Assembly (NCBI GenBank): GCA_045604965.1
Contig: JAZUPB010000023.1
Location: forward strand, 62,001-126,000
Source: JAISGQ01 sp045604965
GTDB taxonomy: Bacteria > Bacillota > Clostridia > Oscillospirales > Acutalibacteraceae
Direction: 5' to 3'
DNA length: 64,000 nucleotides
The notes beneath the pieces were generated by a model. That model ran no database searches, was not told the origin of the DNA, and saw only the letters and a list, made by a program, of their open reading frames with translations. The translations under genes were made by a program, and so were the position numbers. Shown here in pieces: positions 56,177-64,000 of this stretch (the first letter of the stretch is position 1; each line of letters begins with the position of its first letter).

Positions 56177-57832
56177 ATGGCATCAAGTACCTCAGGAAGA
56201 GAGCCTACCGGAAAAGGCTTTAAATTCATAATGCTTCTCGTTTTTATAGCGATAGCTGTAGGCGGATATATGTTTCTGACAAATATGGCTGTGTGTGATT
56301 CTGATACATCGATAGTCATTCCCGACGGCGATGAAAGTCCCGACAGGAGCGAAGAGGAATCTGACGGAAGCTTCCATTTCAGCTACGATGGTTCGGTGAC
56401 CTGCTCTGTGGAAGAGATGATGTACCGCGCACTGGGCGATTTTCAGGGGCTGTTTGAGGAAGACGGCTATGAATATGAGCTCTATAAAAAAGGCGCGGTA
56501 ATAGTTGGATGCAGCCTTACGGATGAAATTGTTGAAATACCTTCTGAGCTTGGCGGAAAGCCTGTTGTGTGTATAGGCGAATTCGGTATGTATGAATCTT
56601 CCGCGCTTTCCTACACAACAAAAAGAACGGCGTTCAAGGGTAATTCATACATAAGAAAACTTGTTGTACCGGATACAGTGCTTGTCACAGGAACCTACTG
56701 CTTTGCAGATATGGCGTGTCTCGACGAGTTAGTGCTTCCCAAGACACTGAAATACTATTTTGCTTCTGCGATGGGAACTCCTTGGTACGGAAACCAGAGC
56801 GATGAGTTCTGCACCGTCGGAGACGGAATCCTTATAAAATACAACGGAATCGGCGACAATGTTGCTATTCCGGAAGGTGTAAAAGTCATTTCAAACTGGG
56901 CAATGACATCAAATCCTCTTTACGCAATGACAATGCCCGAAATAAACACTCTTACACTTCCCTCAACCCTCACATATATCAGTGACAATGCTATCGATAT
57001 GGGTTCAAGTGTTATTTCGCTGACCATTCCTGACGCAGTCAGATATATCGGCAGCTATGCGATTGATCTTTCAGCGTCAGCATATACCCTAGCAGTTCTT
57101 GATATCAGTGATAACGTAAAATGCGTCAATGAGCGTTCCTTTGGTTTTGACAGTGTCTGGCCGTCGGCAATAGCATCGTTCAAGGAAGACTTCGTTGTAG
57201 TAGGTGATGGAGTTCTGATGAAGTGCAATGCACAGACAGTTACAGAACTTCCGTCAAATGTGCGTGTTATAGCTTGCTCTCTTGGTAATGTGGATAAGCT
57301 GAAGATACCTGCAGGCGTGCAGTATATAGGAGAAAATGCACTTTCCTCGGCGACAGAGATAACCCTCCCCGAAGGTCTTCAGATGGTAGGTGTTATGGCA
57401 TTTAACAACTCCAAGATCAGTTCCGTCAAGCTTCCATCATCGGTATGGTATATCGGCGTCGGAGGATTTGCAAACTGTACCTCTCTTACAAGTGCCGATC
57501 TGACAAATGTTAAGATAATAAGCCCCATTGCGTTTTTCAATAATGCTGTGCTCGGAAATGTTAAGCTTGGAAATCAGGTTTCCTATATAGGCAAGCAGGC
57601 GTTTGCTTTGTCCGGTATTTCAGAAATGACTCTTCCGGAAAATGTTAAGCTCATAGACAATGAGACTTTCTACGGCTGCGCATTCCTTGAGAAGGTACAG
57701 GTGTGCGCAATGGATACAGCGCTCGGTTCATCTGTTTTCTTTGGAAGTGACAGTGCTGTGCTGTATTGCCCCAAGGGCTCAAAAACGCATACTATGGCGG
57801 CAAAAAACGGAATAAAATATATTGCTGAATAA
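56177..57832 (+). CDS. BspA-type LRR_5 surface protein
   Basis: 551 residues from ATG 56177 (GGGGGC eight bases upstream). The N-terminal anchor is FIMLLVFIAIAVGGYMFLTNM. After an acidic spacer come about ten LRR_5/BspA repeats (IPEGVKVISNWAM, LPSTLTYISDNAI, IPDAVRYIGSYAI, IPAGVQYIGENAL, LPSSVWYIGVGGF, LPENVKLIDNETF). The end YCPKGSKTHTMAAKNGIKYI is the usual BspA terminus. There is no sorting signal, so it is membrane-tethered and exposed. The family mediates binding to host or microbial surfaces in some bacteria; role here unknown. No operon partner. Confidence 0.85.
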   Translation: MASSTSGREPTGKGFKFIMLLVFIAIAVGGYMFLTNMAVCDSDTSIVIPDGDESPDRSEEESDGSFHFSYDGSVTCSVEEMMYRALGDFQGLFEEDGYEYELYKKGAVIVGCSLTDEIVEIPSELGGKPVVCIGEFGMYESSALSYTTKRTAFKGNSYIRKLVVPDTVLVTGTYCFADMACLDELVLPKTLKYYFASAMGTPWYGNQSDEFCTVGDGILIKYNGIGDNVAIPEGVKVISNWAMTSNPLYAMTMPEINTLTLPSTLTYISDNAIDMGSSVISLTIPDAVRYIGSYAIDLSASAYTLAVLDISDNVKCVNERSFGFDSVWPSAIASFKEDFVVVGDGVLMKCNAQTVTELPSNVRVIACSLGNVDKLKIPAGVQYIGENALSSATEITLPEGLQMVGVMAFNNSKISSVKLPSSVWYIGVGGFANCTSLTSADLTNVKIISPIAFFNNAVLGNVKLGNQVSYIGKQAFALSGISEMTLPENVKLIDNETFYGCAFLEKVQVCAMDTALGSSVFFGSDSAVLYCPKGSKTHTMAAKNGIKYIAE

Positions 57833-57847
57833 AATTTTTAAAAAGTG

Positions 57848-57876
57848 TTGACAAAGTGAGGTTTGTCGATTATAAT
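57848..57876 (+). promoter_or_regulatory. Promoter of the tRNA-Met/tRNA-Glu unit
   Basis: Fully consensus TTGACA (57848-57853), 17-base spacer, TATAAT (57871-57876), starting 14 bases after the LRR protein stop. Confidence 0.85.
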
Positions 57877-57892
57877 AAATCTCGCTTGTTAC

Positions 57893-57969
57893 GGCGGCAT
57901 AGCTCAGTTGGCTAGAGCATACGGTTCATACCCGTAGTGTCATCAGTTCGACTCTGATTGCCGCTACCA
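57893..57969 (+). tRNA. tRNA-Met (anticodon CAT)
   Basis: 77 bases with encoded CCA. Acceptor GGCGGCA pairs with TGCCGCT (one G-U). The D arm is AGCTCAGTTGGCTAGAGC, the anticodon stem TACGG/CCGTA holds loop TTCATAC (CAT at 57927-57929), and the T arm has GTTCGAC. The acceptor and D arm fit an elongator Met tRNA rather than the initiator, but tRNA-Ile2 (modified CAT) cannot be excluded by eye. Confidence 0.93.
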
Positions 57970-57970
57970 C

Positions 57971-57998
57971 GGTGGACAGCGCTCAGGCGCTGTCCACC
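57971..57998 (+). other. Perfect hairpin between the two tRNAs
   Basis: GGTGGACAGCGC and GCGCTGTCCACC form a 12-bp GC-rich stem with a TCAG loop directly after the CCA of tRNA-Met. It lacks a T tail, so it is more like an RNA-processing spacer than a terminator. Confidence 0.7.
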
Positions 57999-58008
57999 AA
58001 AGCAAAAT

Positions 58009-58083
58009 GGCCCGTTGGTCAAGCGGTTAAGACACCGCCCTTTCACGGCGGTAACATGGGTTCGATTCCCGTACGGGTCACCA
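58009..58083 (+). tRNA. tRNA-Glu (anticodon TTC)
   Basis: 75 bases with encoded CCA. Acceptor GGCCCGT pairs with ACGGGTC (one G-U). The anticodon stem CCGCC/GGCGG has loop CTTTCAC with TTC at 58042-58044. The T arm has GGTTCGATTCC. The terminator follows directly. Confidence 0.95.
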
Positions 58084-58125
58084 AAAGCGGCAGATTTCGT
58101 CAGAAATCTGCCGCTTTTATTTTTG
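58083..58125 (+). terminator. Terminator of the tRNA unit
   Basis: Stem AAAAGCGGCAGATTT / AAATCTGCCGCTTTT with a 6-base loop and T tail. Confidence 0.92.
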
Positions 58126-58153
58126 CATATAGAAAAGTTAAGAGCAAATAATT

Positions 58154-58183
58154 AATCCGCCGCAGGTTTCTGCGGCGGATTTT
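58154..58183 (-). terminator. Terminator of the MFS-phosphodiesterase operon
   Basis: Stem AATCCGCCGCAG / CTGCGGCGGATT with a 4-base loop, just past the phosphodiesterase stop on the minus strand. Confidence 0.7.
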
Positions 58184-58187
58184 GATA

Positions 58188-59012
58188 TTACTTCTCAGGA
58201 ATAAAGCCTTCGAATATAGTGATTGAATTGCTTTTCAAAGCGGCGTCGAAGTCCTCCTGAGTTTTAACAGTCCAACGGAATTCCTTTGCACCGAAAAGAA
58301 CACGGTTGAGCCAGGCACCGGGCATGTTGACATCAAGGACATTAACAGCGATGAAGTCCGGTCTGCCGAGGACATTCAGAAGAAGCATACATTCTGCAAT
58401 GTCTGCAAAGAACTTCTTCTTGCCGTCTCTTGAAAAACGGGTTATAAGCTGACCGCGCACATAGTGCGGGCGATTTTTTTTGAACCAGCGCACAGCGGTG
58501 GGGTCGAAGGACTCTACAACAAAATCCCCCTTGTATCTGTCGAGTTGTTCGGCAACAGCGCGGCAAACCTTATTGCAGTCCTTGTTGGTTTTTATTTCCA
58601 CGATAAGAGTCTGCTTTCCGTTTACGAGGGAAAGGACTTCGCTGAAAAGAGGTATTTTTTCAGAAGTTCCGCCAAGGCGGAATTTCGAAAGCTGTTCGTA
58701 TGTGCATTCAGAAACCAGCTTGTTGACACCTGTCATACGGAGAGTTGCATTGTCGTGCATAACAACCAGCTTGCCGTCTTTTGTAAGGCGAACATCAAGT
58801 TCAAAGCCGAATCCGTGTTCAAGAGCACGGCGGAACGCAGCCATAGAGTTTTCGGGAACACCGATGGATGCATCGAAAAGCCCTCTGTGCGCAAAGTGCT
58901 TTGAGCTAATTCTTCTGAGAAGACTGCTGCGTCTGACAGCAGGCATTGCGAGGAAAATATAAAGAAAAATCAGAAGTATAATTATTATAGCAAGAATCAG
59001 AAAAAACATCAT
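58188..59012 (-). CDS. Membrane-anchored glycerophosphodiester phosphodiesterase
   Basis: 274 residues from ATG 59012; AGGAG ten bases upstream overlaps the end of the MFS gene. An N-terminal TM (MMFFLILAIIIILLIFLYIFL) is followed by a GDPD barrel: FAHRGLFD and PENSMAAFRRALEHGFGFELDVRLTKDG with the metal-binding HRG, ENS and ExD, then VVMHDNATLRMTG, LIVEIKTN and FVVESFDP. It cleaves glycerophosphodiesters to sn-glycerol 3-phosphate and an alcohol; the anchor puts it at the membrane. It is the second gene of the MFS operon, so the carrier may handle its substrate or product. Confidence 0.9.
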   Translation of the reverse strand: MMFFLILAIIIILLIFLYIFLAMPAVRRSSLLRRISSKHFAHRGLFDASIGVPENSMAAFRRALEHGFGFELDVRLTKDGKLVVMHDNATLRMTGVNKLVSECTYEQLSKFRLGGTSEKIPLFSEVLSLVNGKQTLIVEIKTNKDCNKVCRAVAEQLDRYKGDFVVESFDPTAVRWFKKNRPHYVRGQLITRFSRDGKKKFFADIAECMLLLNVLGRPDFIAVNVLDVNMPGAWLNRVLFGAKEFRWTVKTQEDFDAALKSNSITIFEGFIPEK

Positions 59013-59017
59013 ATCAA

Positions 59018-60571
59018 TCAATCTCCTACATCAAGAGCTTCGAGTCCTTTTTTTGCGGAAGGCTTGTTGTCGCCGTGACGAACGAAAAGCATAGTAATAA
59101 AGGACAGCGCAACAAAGATTGTTGCATAGGGGAAGAGAGTGGTAAGAGATACGTTATCCATAAATATACCGGAAAGTGTGGGGGTAACAGCCTGTGCAGC
59201 CATACTGAAAGCGTAGTAGTAACCTGTGTACTTGCCGACGGTGCTTCCCTTCGCAAGCTCGACGACCATCGGGAAGGAATTGACGTTGATGGTAGCCCAG
59301 CCGATACCTGCAAGAGCAAACATACAGTTCATAAGGAAAGCAGGGCTTCCGATTCTGAGAGAACCTGCAACGGCAAAAGAAATGCCAAGCATAATAATAC
59401 CTGCAAGGATCGACTTCTTTCTGCCGATCTTAGAGGAGATCATACCAACAGGCAGATATGAAACTATAGCTGCAGCATTGGCAAGGAGAAGGGTGGTGTT
59501 GTAGTCGAGGTTCAGGACCTTGCCTGCATAAACGGAATATTTGCTGGTAACGGCATTGTATCCCATAAACCAAAGGAAAACGGAAAGAAGGATAAAGATA
59601 AGGGATGCAAATTCGCCTTTTGAAAGCTTGCGTGAACCTTCATTGCTGTCTTCCTCGGCTTCGTCAATGCCGAGAGCAACACTTTCTTCCTGAGCTTCCT
59701 TTGCCCATCTGGGTTCTCTTACGGTAATGAGGAATATTGCCAGAGCAACCAGCATTATAGCTGCAATTACGCCGAAGAATACGGTGTAGCTCATAAGCTG
59801 ATTCTTGACAGCGCCTGTTGCAAACACTGTTCCGAGAACCAGAACGATAATGCCGCCTGCAGTACCCATAAGGTTTATGACTGCATTTGCCTTTGAACGC
59901 AGGGGCTTGATAACAACGTCAGGCATAAGAGCGACAGCAGGTGAACGGAAGGTTGCCATCGAAACAAGGGCAATGAGAAGAATTACAACGAAAATGATAA
60001 GCGGCATAGGATTAGCCACAACCTGCCCCCAGGCGTAAGCCTGACGTGCAGGAACGACGTAATTTGTGTAGTCGGGGTTGGTGATTGTCTTTCCGGCGGT
60101 ATCGGTTGTCTCGGAGGTGATGCCGAGGAACTGCTCTTCGGTGAACTTCTCAGTAAGAACGTACTCTTCACCGTCGGGAGTGCGGAGAGTATCGGTATAA
60201 TCGTAATTGTAAAGGGTGGTCATAGTAGACTGAGCATCGATCTCAGAAACAGCAGAGATGTTTGTCAGCTGCATATTGTCAGCAAAGGACATACCGACGA
60301 ATGCTATGACCGCAATAATTGTACCGACAAGGATAAAGGGTGTGCGTTTGCCTGATTTTGCACTGCACTTATCGGAAAGTGAACCGAAAAGAGGAAGCAT
60401 AAAAAGTGCAAGGATGTTGTCAAAGGTCATAACAACACCGGAGGCTGTCTGGGACATACCGAACTTATCGGTGAGGATCTTGGGCACTACTGTGTCGTAA
60501 GCCTGCCAGAATGCGCATATCAGGAAAAACGCAAATCCGACGAGAATAACTCTTTTGTAGTTAAGTTTCAT
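59018..60571 (-). CDS. MFS transporter with a large outer loop
   Basis: 517 residues from ATG 60571 (AAAGGAAG seven bases upstream; an ATG two codons earlier is too close). Twelve TM helices: KRVILVGFAFFLICAFWQAY, LFMLPLFGSLSDKCSAKSGKRTPF (the MFS A-motif region GxLSDK...GKR) and the second-half copy LPVGMISSKIGRKKSILAG. Between TM3 and TM4 lies an unusual 75-residue loop (about 100-180) predicted outside. The style resembles SLC45/sugar-cation symporters. It is in an operon with a glycerophosphodiesterase, behind an inverted repeat at 60598-60634. The substrate is unknown; glycerol-phosphate derivatives or a sugar are both possible. Confidence 0.87.
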   Translation of the reverse strand: MKLNYKRVILVGFAFFLICAFWQAYDTVVPKILTDKFGMSQTASGVVMTFDNILALFMLPLFGSLSDKCSAKSGKRTPFILVGTIIAVIAFVGMSFADNMQLTNISAVSEIDAQSTMTTLYNYDYTDTLRTPDGEEYVLTEKFTEEQFLGITSETTDTAGKTITNPDYTNYVVPARQAYAWGQVVANPMPLIIFVVILLIALVSMATFRSPAVALMPDVVIKPLRSKANAVINLMGTAGGIIVLVLGTVFATGAVKNQLMSYTVFFGVIAAIMLVALAIFLITVREPRWAKEAQEESVALGIDEAEEDSNEGSRKLSKGEFASLIFILLSVFLWFMGYNAVTSKYSVYAGKVLNLDYNTTLLLANAAAIVSYLPVGMISSKIGRKKSILAGIIMLGISFAVAGSLRIGSPAFLMNCMFALAGIGWATINVNSFPMVVELAKGSTVGKYTGYYYAFSMAAQAVTPTLSGIFMDNVSLTTLFPYATIFVALSFITMLFVRHGDNKPSAKKGLEALDVGD

Positions 60572-60597
60572 CTTCATCTTCCTTTATTGTTTAAAAT

Positions 60598-60641
60598 AAG
60601 TGGGACAAGTTTATTGTATCACCTTGTCCCACTTTACGCAA
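60598..60641 (-). promoter_or_regulatory. Inverted-repeat operator over the MFS promoter
   Basis: Minus-strand promoter TTGCGT (60636-60641), 17-base spacer, TACAAT (60613-60618). Exact 12-base arms AAGTGGGACAAG (60598-60609) and CTTGTCCCACTT (60623-60634) lie on either side of the -10: one next to the -35, the other over the start point. Repressor site or leader hairpin. Confidence 0.6.
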
Positions 60642-60661
60642 TGTTTATTTAAGAATTTTGT

Positions 60662-60838
60662 TTAATTTTGCTTCCTCACAACAGCATACTCATCGTCAAG
60701 ACGGAAGTACGGGCATGAAGAGTGGTGCGAGTTCATCAGTCTGTACACCTCATCTTCATCGAGGTTGACCAGACATTCATAAGCTTCGATCTCCTCGCTG
60801 TAAACATAGTATACGCACATTTCACAACAATTGCTCAT
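60662..60838 (-). CDS. DUF6472-type Cys-rich mini-protein
   Basis: 58 residues, start ATG 60838 with AAGGGGG nine bases upstream, TAA stop at 60662. It begins MSNCCEMCVYYVYSEEIEAY, has CLVNLDEDEVYRLM in the middle and ends SSCPYFRLDDEYAVVRKQN. The five cysteines and the CVYYVY, NLDEDE and CPYF strings match small DUF6472 proteins of Clostridia as I know them. Likely a small zinc or Fe-S binding protein; function unknown. It lies between the MFS operon and the oxidoreductase and is too short for ordinary ORF cut-offs. Confidence 0.82.
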   Translation of the reverse strand: MSNCCEMCVYYVYSEEIEAYECLVNLDEDEVYRLMNSHHSSCPYFRLDDEYAVVRKQN

Positions 60839-60957
60839 ATTTAAGCCCCCTTAATTTTACCGATGATGTTATTATATATCTTTTTTGGGAATTAGCAAAG
60901 CATAAAATAATAAGATAACGGGGAAATTGGCATTCCTTGTTATACCGATGAAATGAG

Positions 60958-60986
60958 TTGACAAAAAATGCAGATAATGATAACAT
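60958..60986 (+). promoter_or_regulatory. Promoter of the FAD oxidoreductase
   Basis: Consensus TTGACA (60958-60963), 17-base spacer, TAACAT (60981-60986), about 75 bases before the start codon. Confidence 0.55.
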
Positions 60987-61063
60987 AATTTGTTGGTTAA
61001 TATATGTTTTCAAACCAAAGCTTATGCTGATGTGTTAAATAATTACAGGAAAGAGGTATACCT

Positions 61064-62446
61064 ATGAAATTTGATGCTGTGTGCGTAGGAGCGGGAATTG
61101 CAAACCTTATGTTTGCCTACGAAGCAAAGAAGCTCAGACCTGAATATAGAATAGCCATACTTGATAAAGGCAGAGAACTGTCCGAAAGAGTCTGCCCCAT
61201 ACTGGAGGGCAAAGCGGAAAAGTGTATTAAATGCCGTTCCTGTGCTATAGTCAACGGAATATCGGGCTCAGGAGCAAAAAATGACGGTAAATACATCATA
61301 CCCGACGAAAGCTCATTTGACTACGGCGGATGGCTCAGTTCTTATCTTCCTCACCCGCAGGTGCGTGAGATGATCAAGTATCTCGACAGTGTGCTTTATG
61401 AGTTTGCTGATAAGGATTACCCTGTTTACGAACCCAGCGCGGAATTTCGCCGCGAGTGTCTTAAATATGATCTGCACCTCCAGCAGGCGTCCATCAGACA
61501 CTACGGCTCTGACGGAAACTATAACGTAATGAGTGCGCTGGTGGATTACCTCAGAGGCATCGGGGTTGAAATATATCCCAATAGTGACGTTGTCGATGTG
61601 GATATTGCGGGTAAGCGAGTCGTAACTGCAAACGGAGAAGAGTACGAATATGAACAGCTGATACTTGGTATAGGAAGAACCGGTTCAGGCTGGCTCACCG
61701 ATTTCTGCAGAAAGAACGGAATACCGCTGAAAAACAATAAGGTTGATATCGGAGTTCGAGTGGAGATCCCTGCGGATATCTGCGCGAGTATTTCCAGCGG
61801 AATTTACGAGCCGAAGATCTACTACCGTACAAAGCAGTACGGCGACCTTGTGCGCACCTTCTGCTGGAACAACGGCGATGCAAGAGTGTGTGTTGAAAAC
61901 AACGACGGAATAATGTCGGTAAACGGTTATTCAAACAGTAATTCAGGATCATCTACAGGATGTTCCAATTTTGCACTGCTTTCAAGCATAAATTTCACCA
62001 CACCTTTTGATAATCCTACCCAATACGTAAGATACGTCGCAGCATTGTCCAATATGGTCAGCGGCGATAATGTCCTTGTCCAAAGATACGGCGATCTTCT
62101 TGCAGGCAGACGCACAAATGCCCACAGACTTGGACAGTCAACAGTTATACCCACGCTGAAGACCGCAGTTGCAGGAGATATATCGCTTGCGCTGCCAAAG
62201 AGGACTCTTGATAACATTATCGAAATGATTCGTCAGCTTGACTGCGTACTTCCGGGTATGGCTAATTACGACACGCTTATGTACAGCCCTGAGATCAAAA
62301 TGTATTCGGCACGTCCGCAGTTTATTGATGACAGCTTTGCGGTTGCGGACGGCGTTTATGCAATAGGCGACGGAGCGGGTGTTACAAGAAGTCTTTCACA
62401 GGCAGGTGCTATGGGCATATATGTGGCAAGAAAAAGTATTTGCTGA
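61064..62446 (+). CDS. FAD-dependent dehydrogenase (COG2509-like)
   Basis: 460 residues. The FAD site is FDAVCVGAGIANLMFAYEA, with the second Gly-rich region IGDGAGVTRSLSQAGAMGIYVA at the C-terminus. A Cys cluster in CPILEGKAEKCIKCRSCAIV (three Cys after PIL) is characteristic of the uncharacterised FAD-dependent dehydrogenase group and may bind a metal or form a redox site. The middle shows GVRVEIPADI and NAHRLGQSTVIPTL. Reaction unknown; it stands alone with its own promoter. RBS AAAGAGG. Confidence 0.82.
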   Translation: MKFDAVCVGAGIANLMFAYEAKKLRPEYRIAILDKGRELSERVCPILEGKAEKCIKCRSCAIVNGISGSGAKNDGKYIIPDESSFDYGGWLSSYLPHPQVREMIKYLDSVLYEFADKDYPVYEPSAEFRRECLKYDLHLQQASIRHYGSDGNYNVMSALVDYLRGIGVEIYPNSDVVDVDIAGKRVVTANGEEYEYEQLILGIGRTGSGWLTDFCRKNGIPLKNNKVDIGVRVEIPADICASISSGIYEPKIYYRTKQYGDLVRTFCWNNGDARVCVENNDGIMSVNGYSNSNSGSSTGCSNFALLSSINFTTPFDNPTQYVRYVAALSNMVSGDNVLVQRYGDLLAGRRTNAHRLGQSTVIPTLKTAVAGDISLALPKRTLDNIIEMIRQLDCVLPGMANYDTLMYSPEIKMYSARPQFIDDSFAVADGVYAIGDGAGVTRSLSQAGAMGIYVARKSIC

Positions 62447-62536
62447 TTTTTGCATAATTTAACCTACTATTAACACATTATCAAAATTAAAGAGCTAAAA
62501 TACAAAAGACCTTTGTTTTACAGGGAGGTATTGTAT

Positions 62537-64000
62537 ATGAGCCGTGGTTATCAGAACGACAACAGACCCAGGCGAAATGACTATATATTCGACGAAGACG
62601 ATTACCAGGGATACGAGCCTGTTTATGAAGAGGACAGGCGCGCGTACAACGAATACAACAATTACAACAGAGCCGGAAGCGGCAGAAGGTATGAGGATGA
62701 ATACGATGATACCTATGCAGGCTACACGGCGGGAGATACACTTCGCCGTTCCCGCGCCGAATCGGCAGGAAGAGCGGGTATGATGAGCGCAAATGCCCGT
62801 CCGCAGACAGCATCGGAAAAGAACGCAAAGAAAACGAAGATAATCAGAATAGGTGTCTGCAGCTTTGTATCTTTGCTCCTTGTTGTCGTAAATATCGTGT
62901 CTGTTGTTGCTTTTGGTATGCTCAATAACGTCAATACCCTTAATGAGCAGCAGATAGAAGAGCAGCGAGTGACCGGAGATGAGCTGCTGGAGCTTGACAA
63001 GGAATTTGCGGAAAGCAGCACGGATATAATAAGCGAAGCGGATCTTGATCTTCCCACCGACTACATTATGAGTACAGACGATGTCTCGCTTATTCTTCTC
63101 GTAGGCTCTGACTCACGTCTTGGCGTCAACAAGGCGGCTCGAGGAGACTCTATGATAATAGCGGCAATAGACCGCAAGCATAAAAAGATAAAAATGGCAT
63201 CGATTATGCGAGATCTTTATGCTATCATACCCGGATATAAGAACGACAGATTCAATAATGCGTTCTATTATGACAGCAGATATAAGAATCTCGATCTGAA
63301 AATTACATTCAGAACCATAGAAAAGAATCTCGGAGTCAAAATGGAGGATTACGTTGTAATTGATTTCAGCGGATTCAAGGATGTCATAAATCTCCTCGGC
63401 GGAGTAACAATCGATGTAAATGAAAAAGAAGCAAAATATATGTGCTCCCATAAGAAGTACGGCCTTTTCCCACGATACAGTGCAGGTGCCGGTACATATA
63501 CTATGAACGGAGCGGAAGCGCTCAATTATTGCCGAATGAGAAAGGTCGGAAACGGAGACTTCGAGCGTACCGAGCGCCAGAGAAGAGTAATTTCTCAGGT
63601 CGCAGAACAGCTCAAGGGCTCTGATGTATCAACTCTTTATGATGTAGCAATGAAGTGTATGGACAGTGTTGTTACAAATATTCCCAAGGAAGAGATGATA
63701 GGCTATGCGATGGAAGCTGTTGATATTCTCGGATACGAAATAGTCCAGATGCAGATTCCCATTGAGGGAACATACATATACGAAACAGTTTATAAAAACA
63801 ACACTGCAATGTCTATCCTCTGGCCGAACTATAGCTGGAATGCAAAGAAACTAAAGGCATTCCTGTTTGATGACGATATGTCCTATATAAGCGGCAAGAA
63901 GGCCACAGGAGTCAGAGCTCCGGACCTTCCTTACGGAACAATAACATCTCTTGAGCCGGAGCTTGATCCGGATGCAACATCAGACATAACATCTGAGGAT
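62537..64000 (+). CDS. LytR-CpsA-Psr family glycopolymer ligase (3' end missing)
   Basis: The first 488 codons lie in the window and the frame is still open at its end. A long polar N-terminus rich in Tyr, Asn, Arg and Asp (about 1-98) precedes one TM (IGVCSFVSLLLVVVNIVSVVAFGM). The LCP domain then shows LLVGSDSRLGVNKAARGDSMIIAAID (DxR...RxDxM catalytic core), KKIKMASIMRDLYAIIPG, RFNNAFYYD, YVVIDFSGFKDVINLLGGVTIDV and LNYCRMRKVGNGDFERTERQR. LCP enzymes link teichoic acids or capsules to wall peptidoglycan via phosphodiesters. RBS GGGAGG. It fits the window's envelope theme. Confidence 0.93.
   Translation, partial: MSRGYQNDNRPRRNDYIFDEDDYQGYEPVYEEDRRAYNEYNNYNRAGSGRRYEDEYDDTYAGYTAGDTLRRSRAESAGRAGMMSANARPQTASEKNAKKTKIIRIGVCSFVSLLLVVVNIVSVVAFGMLNNVNTLNEQQIEEQRVTGDELLELDKEFAESSTDIISEADLDLPTDYIMSTDDVSLILLVGSDSRLGVNKAARGDSMIIAAIDRKHKKIKMASIMRDLYAIIPGYKNDRFNNAFYYDSRYKNLDLKITFRTIEKNLGVKMEDYVVIDFSGFKDVINLLGGVTIDVNEKEAKYMCSHKKYGLFPRYSAGAGTYTMNGAEALNYCRMRKVGNGDFERTERQRRVISQVAEQLKGSDVSTLYDVAMKCMDSVVTNIPKEEMIGYAMEAVDILGYEIVQMQIPIEGTYIYETVYKNNTAMSILWPNYSWNAKKLKAFLFDDDMSYISGKKATGVRAPDLPYGTITSLEPELDPDATSDITSED

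Overview
The window looks like a chromosome segment of a low-to-mid GC, Gram-positive gut anaerobe of the class Clostridia, most likely a Ruminococcus-like member of the Oscillospiraceae/Ruminococcaceae. Signs are Thr-rich linkers in secreted wall enzymes, PKTGD sorting signals, lipoboxes, the YqhQ-PrmC and RecA-RecX gene pairs, a DUF6472 mini-protein, rubrerythrin, and spore genes (CwlJ/SleB hydrolase with a GerQ-like partner, SpoIIQ-like M23 protein). Gene density is high. I see no phage, transposon, CRISPR array or rRNA. Two tRNA genes (Met-CAT, Glu-TTC) lie at about 57.9-58.1 kb. Coordinates and motifs were read by eye; family names come from motif recognition, not from a search.

Layout. 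0-2.4 kb: LytTR regulator, DUF3021 protein and ABC-2 exporter. 2.5-6.4 kb: operon of a flavin/Fe-S ene-reductase-type enzyme plus both subunits of an aconitase-X dehydratase, a candidate uncharacterised pathway. 6.5-15.9 kb (minus): a 1476-residue PKTGD-anchored LRR protein, then a five-gene operon with a binding lipoprotein, a serine hydrolase, a lipoprotein-type class B sortase and two membrane proteins. 16-20.7 kb: a multidomain CHAP/amidase wall hydrolase and a transglutaminase-like protein. 21-24.5 kb: EF-G2-type GTPase, SMI1/KNR4 protein and a split TauE/SafE transporter. 24.5-28.8 kb: PadR/HAAS pair with a readable operator, then a VanRS-like two-component system followed by an NlpC/P60 peptidase whose ribosome binding site lies inside a long hairpin.

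28.8-35.4 kb: metallophosphoesterase, a Ca-binding-repeat mini-protein, the GerQ-like/CwlJ pair, rubrerythrin, membrane proteins, SpoIIQ-like protein and a USP-like protein. 35.4-40.2 kb (minus): envelope operon with lipoprotein, phosphodiester glycosidase, Lgt-like protein and CDP-glycerol glycerophosphotransferase. 40.3-44.2 kb: YitT protein, DUF362 ferredoxin, GNAT enzyme and a membrane-anchored protein. 44.2-44.6 kb: a non-coding gap with a candidate small RNA. 44.6-48.3 kb: FG-GAP lipoprotein plus OmpR-type two-component system. 48.3-53.9 kb: yqhQ, prmC, recA (with a LexA-like box), recX, an NTF2-like protein, a small alarmone synthetase and DUF3795. 54-56.1 kb: isopropylmalate/citrate synthase-family enzyme with its GntR regulator and a palindromic operator. 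56.2-64 kb: BspA-like LRR protein, tRNAs, MFS transporter plus glycerophosphodiesterase behind an inverted repeat, DUF6472, an FAD oxidoreductase, and an LCP-family ligase that runs off the end.

Much of the window concerns the cell envelope: wall hydrolases, sorting, teichoic-acid-type polymers and envelope signalling. The most promising undescribed items are the AcnX/ene-reductase operon, the promoter-hairpin small RNA at 44.3-44.4 kb, the VanRS/NlpC hairpin and the glycopolymer operon.
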